The notes under the pieces: model-generated
Seen by the model: only the letters and a program-made list of their open reading frames with translations
What the model was told of the DNA's origin: nothing
Databases searched by the model: none
Shown here: positions 8,090 through 15,851 of the stretch, one piece after another
Layout of the letters: each line of letters begins with the position of its first letter
Position numbering within the stretch: the first letter of the stretch is position 1
Translations under genes and position numbers: made by a program
NCBI RefSeq assembly: GCF_019734885.1
Contig: NZ_JAAXCM010000039.1
Span: forward strand, 46,289-110,288
Length of the DNA: 64,000 bases
Source of the DNA: Pseudocoprococcus catus
Lineage (GTDB): Bacteria > Bacillota > Clostridia > Lachnospirales > Lachnospiraceae
Reading direction: 5' to 3'

Positions 8090-9412
8090 TTAGCCGATGC
8101 CGCCCAGTGCGATACCGAGGATTAAAACCAGAAAACAAATCGGAATGTAAATGTATTTGCAAATTGGGAAGAACAGCCCGGTGAAAGGCTTTTTGCGGCC
8201 GGTGTTGACCTGCTTATCCACATATCTTTTGCCGAGGACCCAGAAGAACATAATGCCTGCCAGACCTGCACCAAGAGGGCAGATGTAAATGGACAGTACA
8301 TCCATCCAGTCGGAGACAATGCCCTGGATCAGCAGGGAAATGACGATGCCGATGGCTGCGATAACGAGACAGGATGCTTTTCTTCCGAGACCGGTTTTCT
8401 CCTGAACGGTGGCGATAGGAGCCTCATAAAGGTTCATCAGAGAGGACATACCGGCCAAAAAGACGGCAGCAAAGAAGATAATAGCAATTATTCTTCCGCC
8501 GGGCATGGCTTTGATCAGATGAGGCAGGTAGATGAATAATAGTCCGGGACCACCCTGATCGAGCTGTGCACCGGTGGTGGCCATGGCAGGGATAATGACC
8601 AGGGCAGCCAGCATAGCGGCGATGGTATCAAAAAAAGCAACTCTGGCTGCGGAAGCTGGGACGTCTTCCGTATCCGGAAGATAGGAACCGTAGATCAGAG
8701 TACCATTTCCTGCTACAGACAGAGAGAAGAATGCCTGACCAAGAGCAAAAATCCATGTGACTGGATCGGACAGTGCCTTTGAATCGACTCTGAAAATATA
8801 ATGGTATCCATCGACAGCACCGGGTTGGAAAGCAACATAAATGCCGAGAATAATGAACAGGACGAAGAAAACAGGCATCATGATCTTGTTGGCCTTCTCA
8901 ATGCCGCTGCCAACACCGAACATCAGAATGATCATGCAGATCACTAAAGCGGCAGTCTGCCAGAAATTATTGCCGAAGGAAGAGGCCATTGAGCCGAAAG
9001 CACCGGCAAAGCCATCAATATCGGCAGGGGCCAGAACAGCACCGGTAAAAGTTCCGATGGTATACTTCAAAATCCAGCCCATGACAACGGTGTAGCCAAT
9101 AGCCATAGCCAGTGCGCCAAGAACCGGAATCCATCCCAAGGCTTCTCCTGCCTTGCGATGTCCTCTGGATTCACAGGCAATGCCGAAGGCGTCGATAGGG
9201 CCGGAGCGGGTGGCACGGCCAAAGCTCATTTCGCTGATAACTCCCGTAAAGCCGATCAGGACGACAAAGATAAAATAAGGGATCAGGAAAGCACCGCCTC
9301 CGTAGAGGGAGACGCGGGTTGGAAACATCCAGATATTGCCCATGCCGACTGCAGAACCGATGCAGGCCAGTATAAAGCCCCAGCGGCTGTTAAAAGATTC
9401 TCTTTTGCTCAT
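8090..9412 (-). CDS. Neurotransmitter:sodium symporter (NSS) family transporter
   Basis: 440 residues starting at MSKRESFNSRWGFILAC; AAAGGAA sits 5 bases before the ATG at 9412, so the longer frame to 9427 is not preferred. The N-terminal NSS signature SRWGFILACIGSAVGMGNIWMFP holds the sodium and substrate unwound TM1, followed by GGGAFLIPYF (TM2). About 11 hydrophobic spans follow, including FALGQAFFSLSVAGNGTLIYGSY (TM6 region) and the sodium-2 site region near AGMSSLMNLYEA. Bacterial members such as LeuT and Tyt1 carry amino acids with sodium; the substrate here is unknown. The gene is single, bounded by a terminator and by an inverted-repeat element in its upstream region. Confidence 0.93.
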   Translation of the reverse strand: MSKRESFNSRWGFILACIGSAVGMGNIWMFPTRVSLYGGGAFLIPYFIFVVLIGFTGVISEMSFGRATRSGPIDAFGIACESRGHRKAGEALGWIPVLGALAMAIGYTVVMGWILKYTIGTFTGAVLAPADIDGFAGAFGSMASSFGNNFWQTAALVICMIILMFGVGSGIEKANKIMMPVFFVLFIILGIYVAFQPGAVDGYHYIFRVDSKALSDPVTWIFALGQAFFSLSVAGNGTLIYGSYLPDTEDVPASAARVAFFDTIAAMLAALVIIPAMATTGAQLDQGGPGLLFIYLPHLIKAMPGGRIIAIIFFAAVFLAGMSSLMNLYEAPIATVQEKTGLGRKASCLVIAAIGIVISLLIQGIVSDWMDVLSIYICPLGAGLAGIMFFWVLGKRYVDKQVNTGRKKPFTGLFFPICKYIYIPICFLVLILGIALGGIG

Positions 9413-9450
9413 ATCATTTCCTTTCAAGAGTTTCGTTTATTTATTGTAAA

Positions 9451-9605
9451 AATATGTAACTGTTCAGAGCCAAGCAAAATTTCAAAAAACAGATATAAAA
9501 TGTTTGCATTTTTAAGACTGTTTTTGAAATTTTATTTGGCGGATACGCCACACCGACGAAATGCGTAGCATTTTGGAGATTAGCTTTGAACAGTTACAAA
9601 AATAT
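9451..9605. repeat. MITE-like inverted-repeat element
   Basis: Terminal arms AATATGTAACTGTTCAGAGC (9451-9470) and GCTTTGAACAGTTACAAAAATAT (9583-9605) are inverted copies. Inside lie smaller palindromes GGCGGATACGCC and AAATGCGTAGCATTT. No transposase is encoded in the 155 bases. It sits in the 5' region of the symporter gene. Confidence 0.6.
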
Positions 9606-9608
9606 TAC

Positions 9609-9806
9609 TATGTTTTGATAGAAAACTCAAGTTTTAAAGCAGAAAAAAGGCGAATGGATGCTACAAGCTTCCCAGTGGCAGCCAAAGATATGGCACAGAT
9701 GAGAGGCAGAAAAGTCGGGGCACCTTATTTGCCGAATAAGCTTACAGGACCGGGAAAAGCTTTTGATAAGATGCATTCTGAAATGAAAAAAGCGGGTCTG
9801 ATTTAA
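9609..9806 (+). pseudogene. Fragment resembling the C-terminus of a dihydrodipicolinate synthase/aldolase-family protein
   Basis: An open frame (from 9561 if the repeat is read through) ends with FPVAAKDMAQMRGRKVGAPY, LPNKLTGPGKAFDKMHSEMK, KAGLI. Its spacing resembles the closing helices of DapA/NanA-type lyases (P.AaK...e..G..vG.pR.P......e...i...l...GLI). There is no ribosome-binding site, and the frame starts inside the MITE-like element, so the repeat may mark the breakpoint. The family call is weak; the alternative is an unrelated small protein. Confidence 0.35.
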
Positions 9807-9851
9807 AAAGAAAAATATACATATACTAAAGAAAAGTGCATAATATCACCT

Positions 9852-9890
9852 AAAAAGTTGTTTCTATATAAATATAGGAACAACTTTTTT
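9852..9890 (+). terminator. Intrinsic terminator
   Basis: AAAAAGTTGTTTCTATAT pairs with ATATAGGAACAACTTTTTT around a two-base loop, giving a strong hairpin with a T run. Confidence 0.8.
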
Positions 9891-10104
9891 ATCTGTACAA
9901 TGCTGTTTTGATATTTAACAGATGGAAAGAGGTGTAAGAAACTGTTTTTGATAGAAGAAGGCGTTGAAATGTCGTGAAAGCGACAAAATCAAGAAATTGT
10001 CATGACATCTGATTTTTATTTTATGTTAGAATATATCGCAGAACAAACAGGTTGAATAGGAAAAACAATAAGTGATATAGAATAAATAATGGAGATTGAT
10101 GACA

Positions 10105-10959
10105 ATGAGTAAGATTGGCTTGGTATTGGAAGGCGGCGGCATGAAATGTGCTTATACCGCCGGAATTCTGGATGCCATGATGGATAATGGCGTCACTTTT
10201 GATTATTGTATCGGTGTTTCAGCCGGTTCGGCCAATGGGGTTTCTTTTGTAGCCGGACAGCGGGGCAGAAATATCCGCTTCTACACAGAGCATATTAATG
10301 AGAAGGGCTACTTTGGTCTTTCTTCTTTTTTGAAGACGGGTAATCTTTTCGGGCTCCAGTATATATATGGAACGCTGACCAATTCCGGTGGCGCAGATCC
10401 GCTGGATTTTGATGCCTTTATGAAAAGTCCGATGGAATACTGGCTGGTGGCAACGGATGCTCAGACGGGCAAGCCGACTTATTTCAGCAAGAAAGACATG
10501 CATAAGGATGATTATCGTCATGTGATGGCATCCTGTGCGATTCCTGCAGTCTGCAGGCCTGTTGAGATCGATGGAAGATTTTACTATGATGGCGGTGTAT
10601 CGGATTCTATTCCTGTTCAGAAAGCCATGGATGACGGCTGTGACAAGCTGGTTGTCATTTTGACCAAGCCCCATGATTTTGTGAAGGAGCCGGAGAGAGA
10701 TCGGTTTATTTACAAGAGATTATGCAAAAAATATCCGAAGATCATCGAAGCACTGGATCACAGACATATCATGTACAAAGCCTGCCAGGATAAAATGTTT
10801 GCCTTGGAAAAGTCAGGCAAAGCATTTGTTTTTGCACCGGAACACGTACTTGGCGGCGGCACTTACAGCATGGATGCCAAGGAGGAAGAGGCTATTTATG
10901 AGATGGGAATCAGGGATTTTTATGCACAGCAGGAAAAACTGAAGGCTTTTATGAAGTAA
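10105..10959 (+). CDS. Patatin-like phospholipase (YjjU-type)
   Basis: Start chosen at 10105 (MSKIGLVLEGGGMKCAYTAG) because GGAG at 10091 is 10 bases away; the ATG at 10099 is too close. The oxyanion loop is EGGGMKCAYTAG, the nucleophile elbow is GVSAGS (Ser about residue 40), and the catalytic Asp is in YYDGGVSD. The 284-residue length and the C-terminal part with RHIMYKACQDK are usual for this family of Ser/Asp lipid acyl hydrolases. No signal peptide is seen, so it should act in the cytoplasm or on the inner membrane face. Monocistronic; the 3' side is a fold-back element. Confidence 0.92.
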   Translation: MSKIGLVLEGGGMKCAYTAGILDAMMDNGVTFDYCIGVSAGSANGVSFVAGQRGRNIRFYTEHINEKGYFGLSSFLKTGNLFGLQYIYGTLTNSGGADPLDFDAFMKSPMEYWLVATDAQTGKPTYFSKKDMHKDDYRHVMASCAIPAVCRPVEIDGRFYYDGGVSDSIPVQKAMDDGCDKLVVILTKPHDFVKEPERDRFIYKRLCKKYPKIIEALDHRHIMYKACQDKMFALEKSGKAFVFAPEHVLGGGTYSMDAKEEEAIYEMGIRDFYAQQEKLKAFMK

Positions 10960-11010
10960 GTGTTGTAGAGTAAAACTTTGCCCATGAGAGTGCCATATTC
11001 AATTCCCGGC

Positions 11011-11184
11011 TAGAGTGCTTTTGAAATGTTCAACGGCGTGTTGCTCAAAAACATCGAAAAGGGATTAAAATGAGATTATTCAAGCGCAGGTGCTTCTAAC
11101 GCGTCTGTGTTGAATAATCTCGTTTTAATCCCTTTATGTATACCTGGAGCAACACGCCTCTTGTCTTACTTTTTAAAAGCACTC
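11011..11184. repeat. Giant fold-back element A (shares core with element at 50781)
   Basis: Nested inverted arms: GAGTGCTTTT/AAAAGCACTC, GGCGTGTTGCTC/GAGCAACACGCC, AAAGGGATTAAAA/TTTTAATCCCTTT and GAGATTATTCAA/TTGAATAATCTC. They enclose a 26-base core containing CAGGTGCTTCTAA. The right outer arm overlaps the last codons of the converging regulator gene, so the element supplies that gene's 3' end and probably terminates both genes. Confidence 0.75.
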
Positions 11185-12647
11185 AAATCGATCATTCGAT
11201 AGACAAGAGAGCCGTATTTATCGTAAAATGCCTGCAGGCTCTCTGCGTCGTAATGAATGCAGTAGTCTGCAGTTCTTATGCTGTCCAGATACGCACTGAT
11301 CTTCTGGACAAGCGTATCGGAGAGCACAGAATAAAAATAAGGGCCGACGTCCGTGTGATAGCGTTCCGGATTTTTGAGGAACAGTTTCTTACGATTATTG
11401 AAGATGGCAAAATGTATGAGATGCTGGGTGTTCACTAATTGTTCATCATCAATCACATAAAAATGAATGTTTGGATTACCTTTTGCAAGGGCCAGCACAT
11501 TCTCAATATGCAGCTTGCGTTCTTCAGGTGTCATATGATAAACCACATCTGCAAAAATAATTTCACCGTCATCAATATATTTCATTAATGAGGATTTCAG
11601 TACATAGAAATCCAGCGTATTCTTTTCAAAAATTTCTTCCCATGTAATCTGAAGCTGAGCGACGATCAGTGCCATAAATTCATCTTTATCCCTTTCCCGG
11701 GCAGTCTGGATGATTTTGTCCCAGCACTCCTGAGGCAGAAGATATTCAAAGCCCAGGGTCAGCAGGAACTGGAAGTTATCCTTGGTATAAAAGTCCGTGC
11801 GGTAACCATGCTGATAGAATTCCAACTGTTCCGTGGCATGGGCCAGAAGATTCGGTGTACGGAAGGAAGGCAGTGTACGGACATAAATCTGATTGACCTT
11901 TTCAGGGTCAAAGATGACACTTGCCACATTGACACGGTTGTATTGATCGAGGGCACAGAGAATAGCAACATGATCTTTGACAACAATGGTATTAAGGGTA
12001 CGCATCAATGTATTGTCATAAAAGTCAAAATTAATGGCCTTGTGTGCGTTGATAAAATAGTAGAGTGCTTCCAATCCCTGATTATTGTCATCATAAAGCA
12101 ATGTTGTGTCAACACCTATTTTAACATTGACAGGATGCTTAGGTGTCAGATGGGAATACGCATTGGAAGGACTGTCCAATGCGAACCGACAGACATCCAG
12201 TGTGCACAGAACATCCAGTGATTCATCATAATCCAGCAGCATCTGCGGCAGTTCGTGATTAAAGAAATTGTAAATGTCATTGGCCAGGGTAAGAATCCTT
12301 GGCTTATAAGTTGTCTGCTGCTTTAATTCAGTGGAAGCTTCATTGCAGGAATTGCTGTAGTTTTCCTTTAATAAATGATAGACTGCGTTTTCCAGACCGT
12401 CTGGACAGACTTCCATTGAAAAAGCTTTTTCAAAATCTTTGATATTCTCCTGACTCAGAATCTCCTGGGCAAAAAGAGAAGCCATACTGCGGTTGATCTC
12501 AGGAGCCATCTTGGCAGCAGGTAGCATGGATTTATTACACCATTTACTTATGTAAGAGACGTCGTAGCCGATGACGTCTGATATCGTTGACAGTTTAGAA
12601 CCTGTCAGCTGAATCAGCTGTTTCAATACAGTTCCGTATGCATTCAT
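11166..12647 (-). CDS. Large HTH transcriptional regulator of unknown type, divergent from the acrylate operon
   Basis: 493 residues. The N-terminal 60 residues form an XRE-like helix-turn-helix (YGTVLKQLIQLTGSKLSTIS, DVIGYDVSYISKWCNKSMLP). The remaining 430 residues match no domain I can name and are mixed alpha/beta, with no membrane span. RBS GAGAGG precedes the ATG at 12647. A minus-strand promoter (TTGACA at 12724-12729, 17-base spacer, CATACT at 12701-12706) drives it away from pct. That back-to-back layout is usual for a local regulator, so control of lactate/propionate metabolism is a reasonable inference, not shown. Such long HTH proteins are common and uncharacterised in Lachnospiraceae. 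Confidence 0.7.
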   Translation of the reverse strand: MNAYGTVLKQLIQLTGSKLSTISDVIGYDVSYISKWCNKSMLPAAKMAPEINRSMASLFAQEILSQENIKDFEKAFSMEVCPDGLENAVYHLLKENYSNSCNEASTELKQQTTYKPRILTLANDIYNFFNHELPQMLLDYDESLDVLCTLDVCRFALDSPSNAYSHLTPKHPVNVKIGVDTTLLYDDNNQGLEALYYFINAHKAINFDFYDNTLMRTLNTIVVKDHVAILCALDQYNRVNVASVIFDPEKVNQIYVRTLPSFRTPNLLAHATEQLEFYQHGYRTDFYTKDNFQFLLTLGFEYLLPQECWDKIIQTARERDKDEFMALIVAQLQITWEEIFEKNTLDFYVLKSSLMKYIDDGEIIFADVVYHMTPEERKLHIENVLALAKGNPNIHFYVIDDEQLVNTQHLIHFAIFNNRKKLFLKNPERYHTDVGPYFYSVLSDTLVQKISAYLDSIRTADYCIHYDAESLQAFYDKYGSLVYRMIDLSAFKK

Positions 12648-12700
12648 ATCAAATACCTCTCTATTTTTTAATACATAACATTTTTGGCTTTACATGGTAT

Positions 12701-12760
12701 AGTATGCCAGTGTGTTATGAAATTGTCAACTCCAAATTTGAATCAATTAGAATTCAATTT
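12701..12760. promoter_or_regulatory. Regulator promoter and inverted repeat between regulator and acrylate operon
   Basis: The minus-strand promoter occupies 12701-12729. Next to it, AAATTTGAAT (12734-12743) and ATTCAATTT (12752-12760) form an inverted repeat with one bulge. Its position between the divergent units makes it a candidate operator. The pct promoter itself is not clear; a TATAAAAT near 12853 is the best -10. Confidence 0.5.
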
Positions 12761-12899
12761 GCAAAAATTGAGTAAAGCACGTACCATTTGATTTTATTGC
12801 TTCAATGCTGATAAAAACTTACAATAGCCATATCGAAAGAAAGTAAAAAATGTATAAAATCTACAACAAATAATTATGAATTAGACGGAGGGATTGGAA

Positions 12900-14471
12900 A
12901 TGGGTAAGGTTAAAGTCTTAACAGCAAGACAGGCCGCAGATCTTATCAAAGATGGCGACACAGTGACTTTAAGCGGATTCGTTGCAAATGGTATTGCAGA
13001 AGCATTGAACACAGCTGCTGAGGAGAGATTCCTTGAGACAGGACATCCAAAGGATCTTACATTATTCTGGGTAGCTGGTACTGGTAATAAAGACGGTAGC
13101 CATGCTGATCATTATGCACACGAAGGTATGGTAAAGAAAGTTATCGGCGGACATTTCAATTTTGTTCCTAAGATTTGTGAAATGCTTTCTGAAAATAAAA
13201 TTGAAGGCTACAACGTGCCACAGGGTGCCATTGCTCAGATGCTCAGAGATAATGCAGCACGCAAGGTGGGAACCATCAGCCACGTTGGTATCGGTACATT
13301 CGCAGATCCAAGAAACGGCGGTGGACGTTTAAGCGAGAAGACAAAAGAAGATATTGTAAAGATCATCGAACTGGAAGGACAGGAACAGTTATTCTATCCG
13401 AGAATTCCTCTGGATGTGGCATTCATCCGCGGTACATATGCAGATGAGTTAGGTAACATCACATTAGAAAAAGAAATGGCTCCTCTGGATGCAACATCTC
13501 AGGCAATGGCTGTTCACAACAATGGTGGTCTGGTTGTTGTTCAGGTTGAAAGAGTTGTCAAAGCAGGTCATCTTGACCCGAAGCTTGTAAAGATTCCTGG
13601 TATTTATGTAGATGCTGTTGTTGAATGTCCGGCAGATGATCCGAAACAGTCACAGAGTATCAACTGTACATATGATCCGGCTTATGCAGGCAACACACAG
13701 GTTCCTGTATCCAGCCTTGAACCAAAGAAACTGGATGCCAAGAAGATCATCGGACGCCGTGCAGCAATGGAATTAAAGAAAAACGTTGTTGTTAACCTTG
13801 GTGTTGGTGTTCCTGAATGGGTATCTTCTGTAGCAGCTGAAGAAGGCGTGGCAGATGAAATGACACTGACTGTTGAGTGTGGTCCTGTCGGCGGTGTACC
13901 TGGCGGCGGCCTCAGATTCGGTGGTTCTGTCAATGCACAGGCTTACATGGATGAAGGCTACCAGTTTGACTTCTACGATGGCGGCGGTTTGGATCTTTGC
14001 TTCCTCGGTCTTGCAGAAGTAGATAACAACGGTGATGTGAATGTCAGCCGTCTTGGAACAAGAATCACAGGTAGCGGCGGTTTCACAAATATTTCTTCTA
14101 ACTCTAAGAAAGCTGTTTTCTGCGGTACATTCACAAATGGTGTTAAGATTCAGACAGGAGACGGTAAGCTGACAATCCTTGAAGAAGGTAAGAAACATAA
14201 ATTTGTTAAGAAGGTTACAGAAATTACATTCTCAGGCGTTGTTGCCGGCAAAGCAGGCAAGGATGTCCTCTATGTGACAGAACGAGCAGTATTCGCATTG
14301 AAGGCAGACGGTATTCATCTGATCGAGGTTGCACCTGGCATTGATGTTCAGACACAGGTTCTCGATGAAATGGATTTCGAACCGATCGTTGATCGTGATG
14401 CAGATGGCAATGTCAAATTAATGGATGCCAGAATCTTCAAAGATGAAGTTATGGGAATGACAATTGAATAA
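12900..14471 (+). CDS. pct: Propionate CoA-transferase
   Basis: 523 residues, the same length as the Anaerotignum propionicum enzyme (524), which it resembles throughout: TVTLSGFVANGIAEAL, VGIGTFADPRNGGG, VVVQVERVVKAGHLDP, VNLGVGVPEWVSSVA, YYDGGGLDL-type motif FYDGGGLDLCFLGLAEVD. The catalytic Glu in VECGPVGGVPGGG is residue 326. Start at 12900 with GGAGGG 7 bases upstream; the TTG two codons earlier is rejected. Family 1 CoA-transferases move CoA from propionyl-CoA or acetyl-CoA to lactate, making lactoyl-CoA for the dehydratase encoded just downstream. First gene of a six-gene same-strand run. Confidence 0.93.
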   Translation: MGKVKVLTARQAADLIKDGDTVTLSGFVANGIAEALNTAAEERFLETGHPKDLTLFWVAGTGNKDGSHADHYAHEGMVKKVIGGHFNFVPKICEMLSENKIEGYNVPQGAIAQMLRDNAARKVGTISHVGIGTFADPRNGGGRLSEKTKEDIVKIIELEGQEQLFYPRIPLDVAFIRGTYADELGNITLEKEMAPLDATSQAMAVHNNGGLVVVQVERVVKAGHLDPKLVKIPGIYVDAVVECPADDPKQSQSINCTYDPAYAGNTQVPVSSLEPKKLDAKKIIGRRAAMELKKNVVVNLGVGVPEWVSSVAAEEGVADEMTLTVECGPVGGVPGGGLRFGGSVNAQAYMDEGYQFDFYDGGGLDLCFLGLAEVDNNGDVNVSRLGTRITGSGGFTNISSNSKKAVFCGTFTNGVKIQTGDGKLTILEEGKKHKFVKKVTEITFSGVVAGKAGKDVLYVTERAVFALKADGIHLIEVAPGIDVQTQVLDEMDFEPIVDRDADGNVKLMDARIFKDEVMGMTIE

Positions 14472-14524
14472 AACAGTCCATAAATATTAACAAATATATT
14501 ATAAAACAGGGAGGAACTTTCATC

Positions 14525-15004
14525 ATGGAAAACTTATTTGCAAACACAGGAATTGGCAAACACATTATCAGAACACATCACTGGGGCATCGTTTTACCTA
14601 CACTTGAAAAGGCAGAAGCTTTTATGAAAACATTTGGTCTTCAGGAAGATTACAGAGGTCATGTAAAAGCTTATGATGCAGATCTGATCTTCACAAAACA
14701 CGGCAACGGTGTAGACGCAGTTGAATTTATCATTCCATTATCAGGCGTTCTGACAGAGTTCAACAAAGGTAAAGGCGGTATCGCTCACGTTGCTTACCTT
14801 GTAGATGATATCAATGCTGTTTCAGAAGAAATCAAAGCCATGGGTTATGAACTTCTTGAAAAAGAACCTCAGGAAGGTACAGAAGACATCATCGTTAACT
14901 TTATCCGTCCAAAATATACACAGGGTATCCTTGTAGAGCTGATCCAGCAGGTTGGTGACATCAACTACGATGCAACATTCACAAGCCGTTGGGGTGAAAA
15001 ATAA
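14525..15004 (+). CDS. VOC-fold epimerase-like protein within the lactoyl-CoA dehydratase operon
   Basis: 159 residues with the paired beta-alpha-beta-beta-beta modules of the VOC superfamily, closest in outline to methylmalonyl-CoA epimerase. The metal-ligand positions look filled: His18/19 in THHWGIVLP, a Glu where epimerase has Gln in AVEFIIPLSG, His in GIAHVAYLVDDI, and Glu in GILVELIQQ. RBS GGGAGG is 10 bases before the ATG. The next gene begins 31 bases after its stop. It sits between CoA-transferase and dehydratase activator. An epimerase acting on lactoyl-CoA (matching the R-specific dehydratase to S-lactate) would make sense. That role is inference; a methylmalonyl-CoA role would need a mutase, which is absent here. 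Confidence 0.75.
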   Translation: MENLFANTGIGKHIIRTHHWGIVLPTLEKAEAFMKTFGLQEDYRGHVKAYDADLIFTKHGNGVDAVEFIIPLSGVLTEFNKGKGGIAHVAYLVDDINAVSEEIKAMGYELLEKEPQEGTEDIIVNFIRPKYTQGILVELIQQVGDINYDATFTSRWGEK

Positions 15005-15035
15005 TTGTAAATCATAATGACAGGAGGAAATGTGC

Positions 15036-15821
15036 GTGTACACATTAGGTATTGATATTGGTTCCGCTTCCAGTAAAGCGGTGATCTTAAAGGATGGAAC
15101 GGATGTTGTTGCATCAGCAGTCGTTCAGGTGGGTACAGGAACTTCGGGACCTGGAAGAGTTCTGGAAGAAGTTTTCAGTAATGTCGATTTAACTCAGGAA
15201 GACATGGATTATACAGTGGCAACAGGTTACGGTCGTTTTTCTGTAGAAAATGCAGACAAACAGCTCAGTGAGATTACCTGCCATGCAAAAGGGATTTTTC
15301 ACCTTGTGCCATCTGCAAGAACCATCATTGATATCGGTGGTCAGGATGCAAAAGCCATTCAGCTGGACAACAAAGGCAATATTTTGAAGTTTGTCATGAA
15401 TGATAAGTGTGCTGCCGGTACAGGCCGTTTCCTAGATGTTATGTCAAGAGTTTTGGAAGTTCCGTTAGATCAGATGGGAAAAGTCCATTTTCAGGCGAAG
15501 GAATGGGCACAGGTCAGCAGTACATGTACAGTTTTTGCTGAATCTGAGGTTATTTCCCAGCTCTCTAAGGGACTGCCGAGAGAAAGTATTGTCGCAGGTG
15601 TTCATCAGTCAGTGGCCAGCAAGGCATGTTCATTGGCCTACCGTATAGGGGTTAAAAATGACGTTGTTATGTGTGGTGGTGTTGCACAGAATGCAGGCGT
15701 TGTAGACGCGATTGAAAAGGAATTGCAGCAGAGTATTACAGTTGCACCTCACCCACAGATCACAGGTGCGCTCGGCGCAGCACTGATGGCATATGAAGAG
15801 TTAAAGAAACAGAATAAATAA
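15036..15821 (+). CDS. lcdC: (R)-lactoyl-CoA dehydratase activator (component C, archerase)
   Basis: ASKHA-fold ATPase: phosphate loop LGIDIGSASSKAVIL, ATGYGRF, DIGGQDAKAI and MCGGVAQNAGVV. The cysteines that jointly hold one [4Fe-4S] between two subunits are Cys125 (NDKCAAGTGRF) and Cys164 (SSTCTVFAESEV). The GTG at 15036 is chosen because AGGAGG (15022-15027) is 8 bases before it and only 2 bases before the ATG at 15030; the resulting MYTLGIDIGS matches the A. propionicum N-terminus. It hydrolyses ATP to push one low-potential electron into the dehydratase LcdAB. About 262 residues, normal length. Confidence 0.93.
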   Translation: MYTLGIDIGSASSKAVILKDGTDVVASAVVQVGTGTSGPGRVLEEVFSNVDLTQEDMDYTVATGYGRFSVENADKQLSEITCHAKGIFHLVPSARTIIDIGGQDAKAIQLDNKGNILKFVMNDKCAAGTGRFLDVMSRVLEVPLDQMGKVHFQAKEWAQVSSTCTVFAESEVISQLSKGLPRESIVAGVHQSVASKACSLAYRIGVKNDVVMCGGVAQNAGVVDAIEKELQQSITVAPHPQITGALGAALMAYEELKKQNK

Positions 15822-15851
15822 ATGAATTTTACGGAAGGAAGGTAAAAATTT

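Noticed and set aside
10960..11165. Long inverted repeat considered as a CRISPR-like or IS remnant
   Set aside because: No direct repeats with spacers and no transposase frame; better described as a fold-back terminator element.
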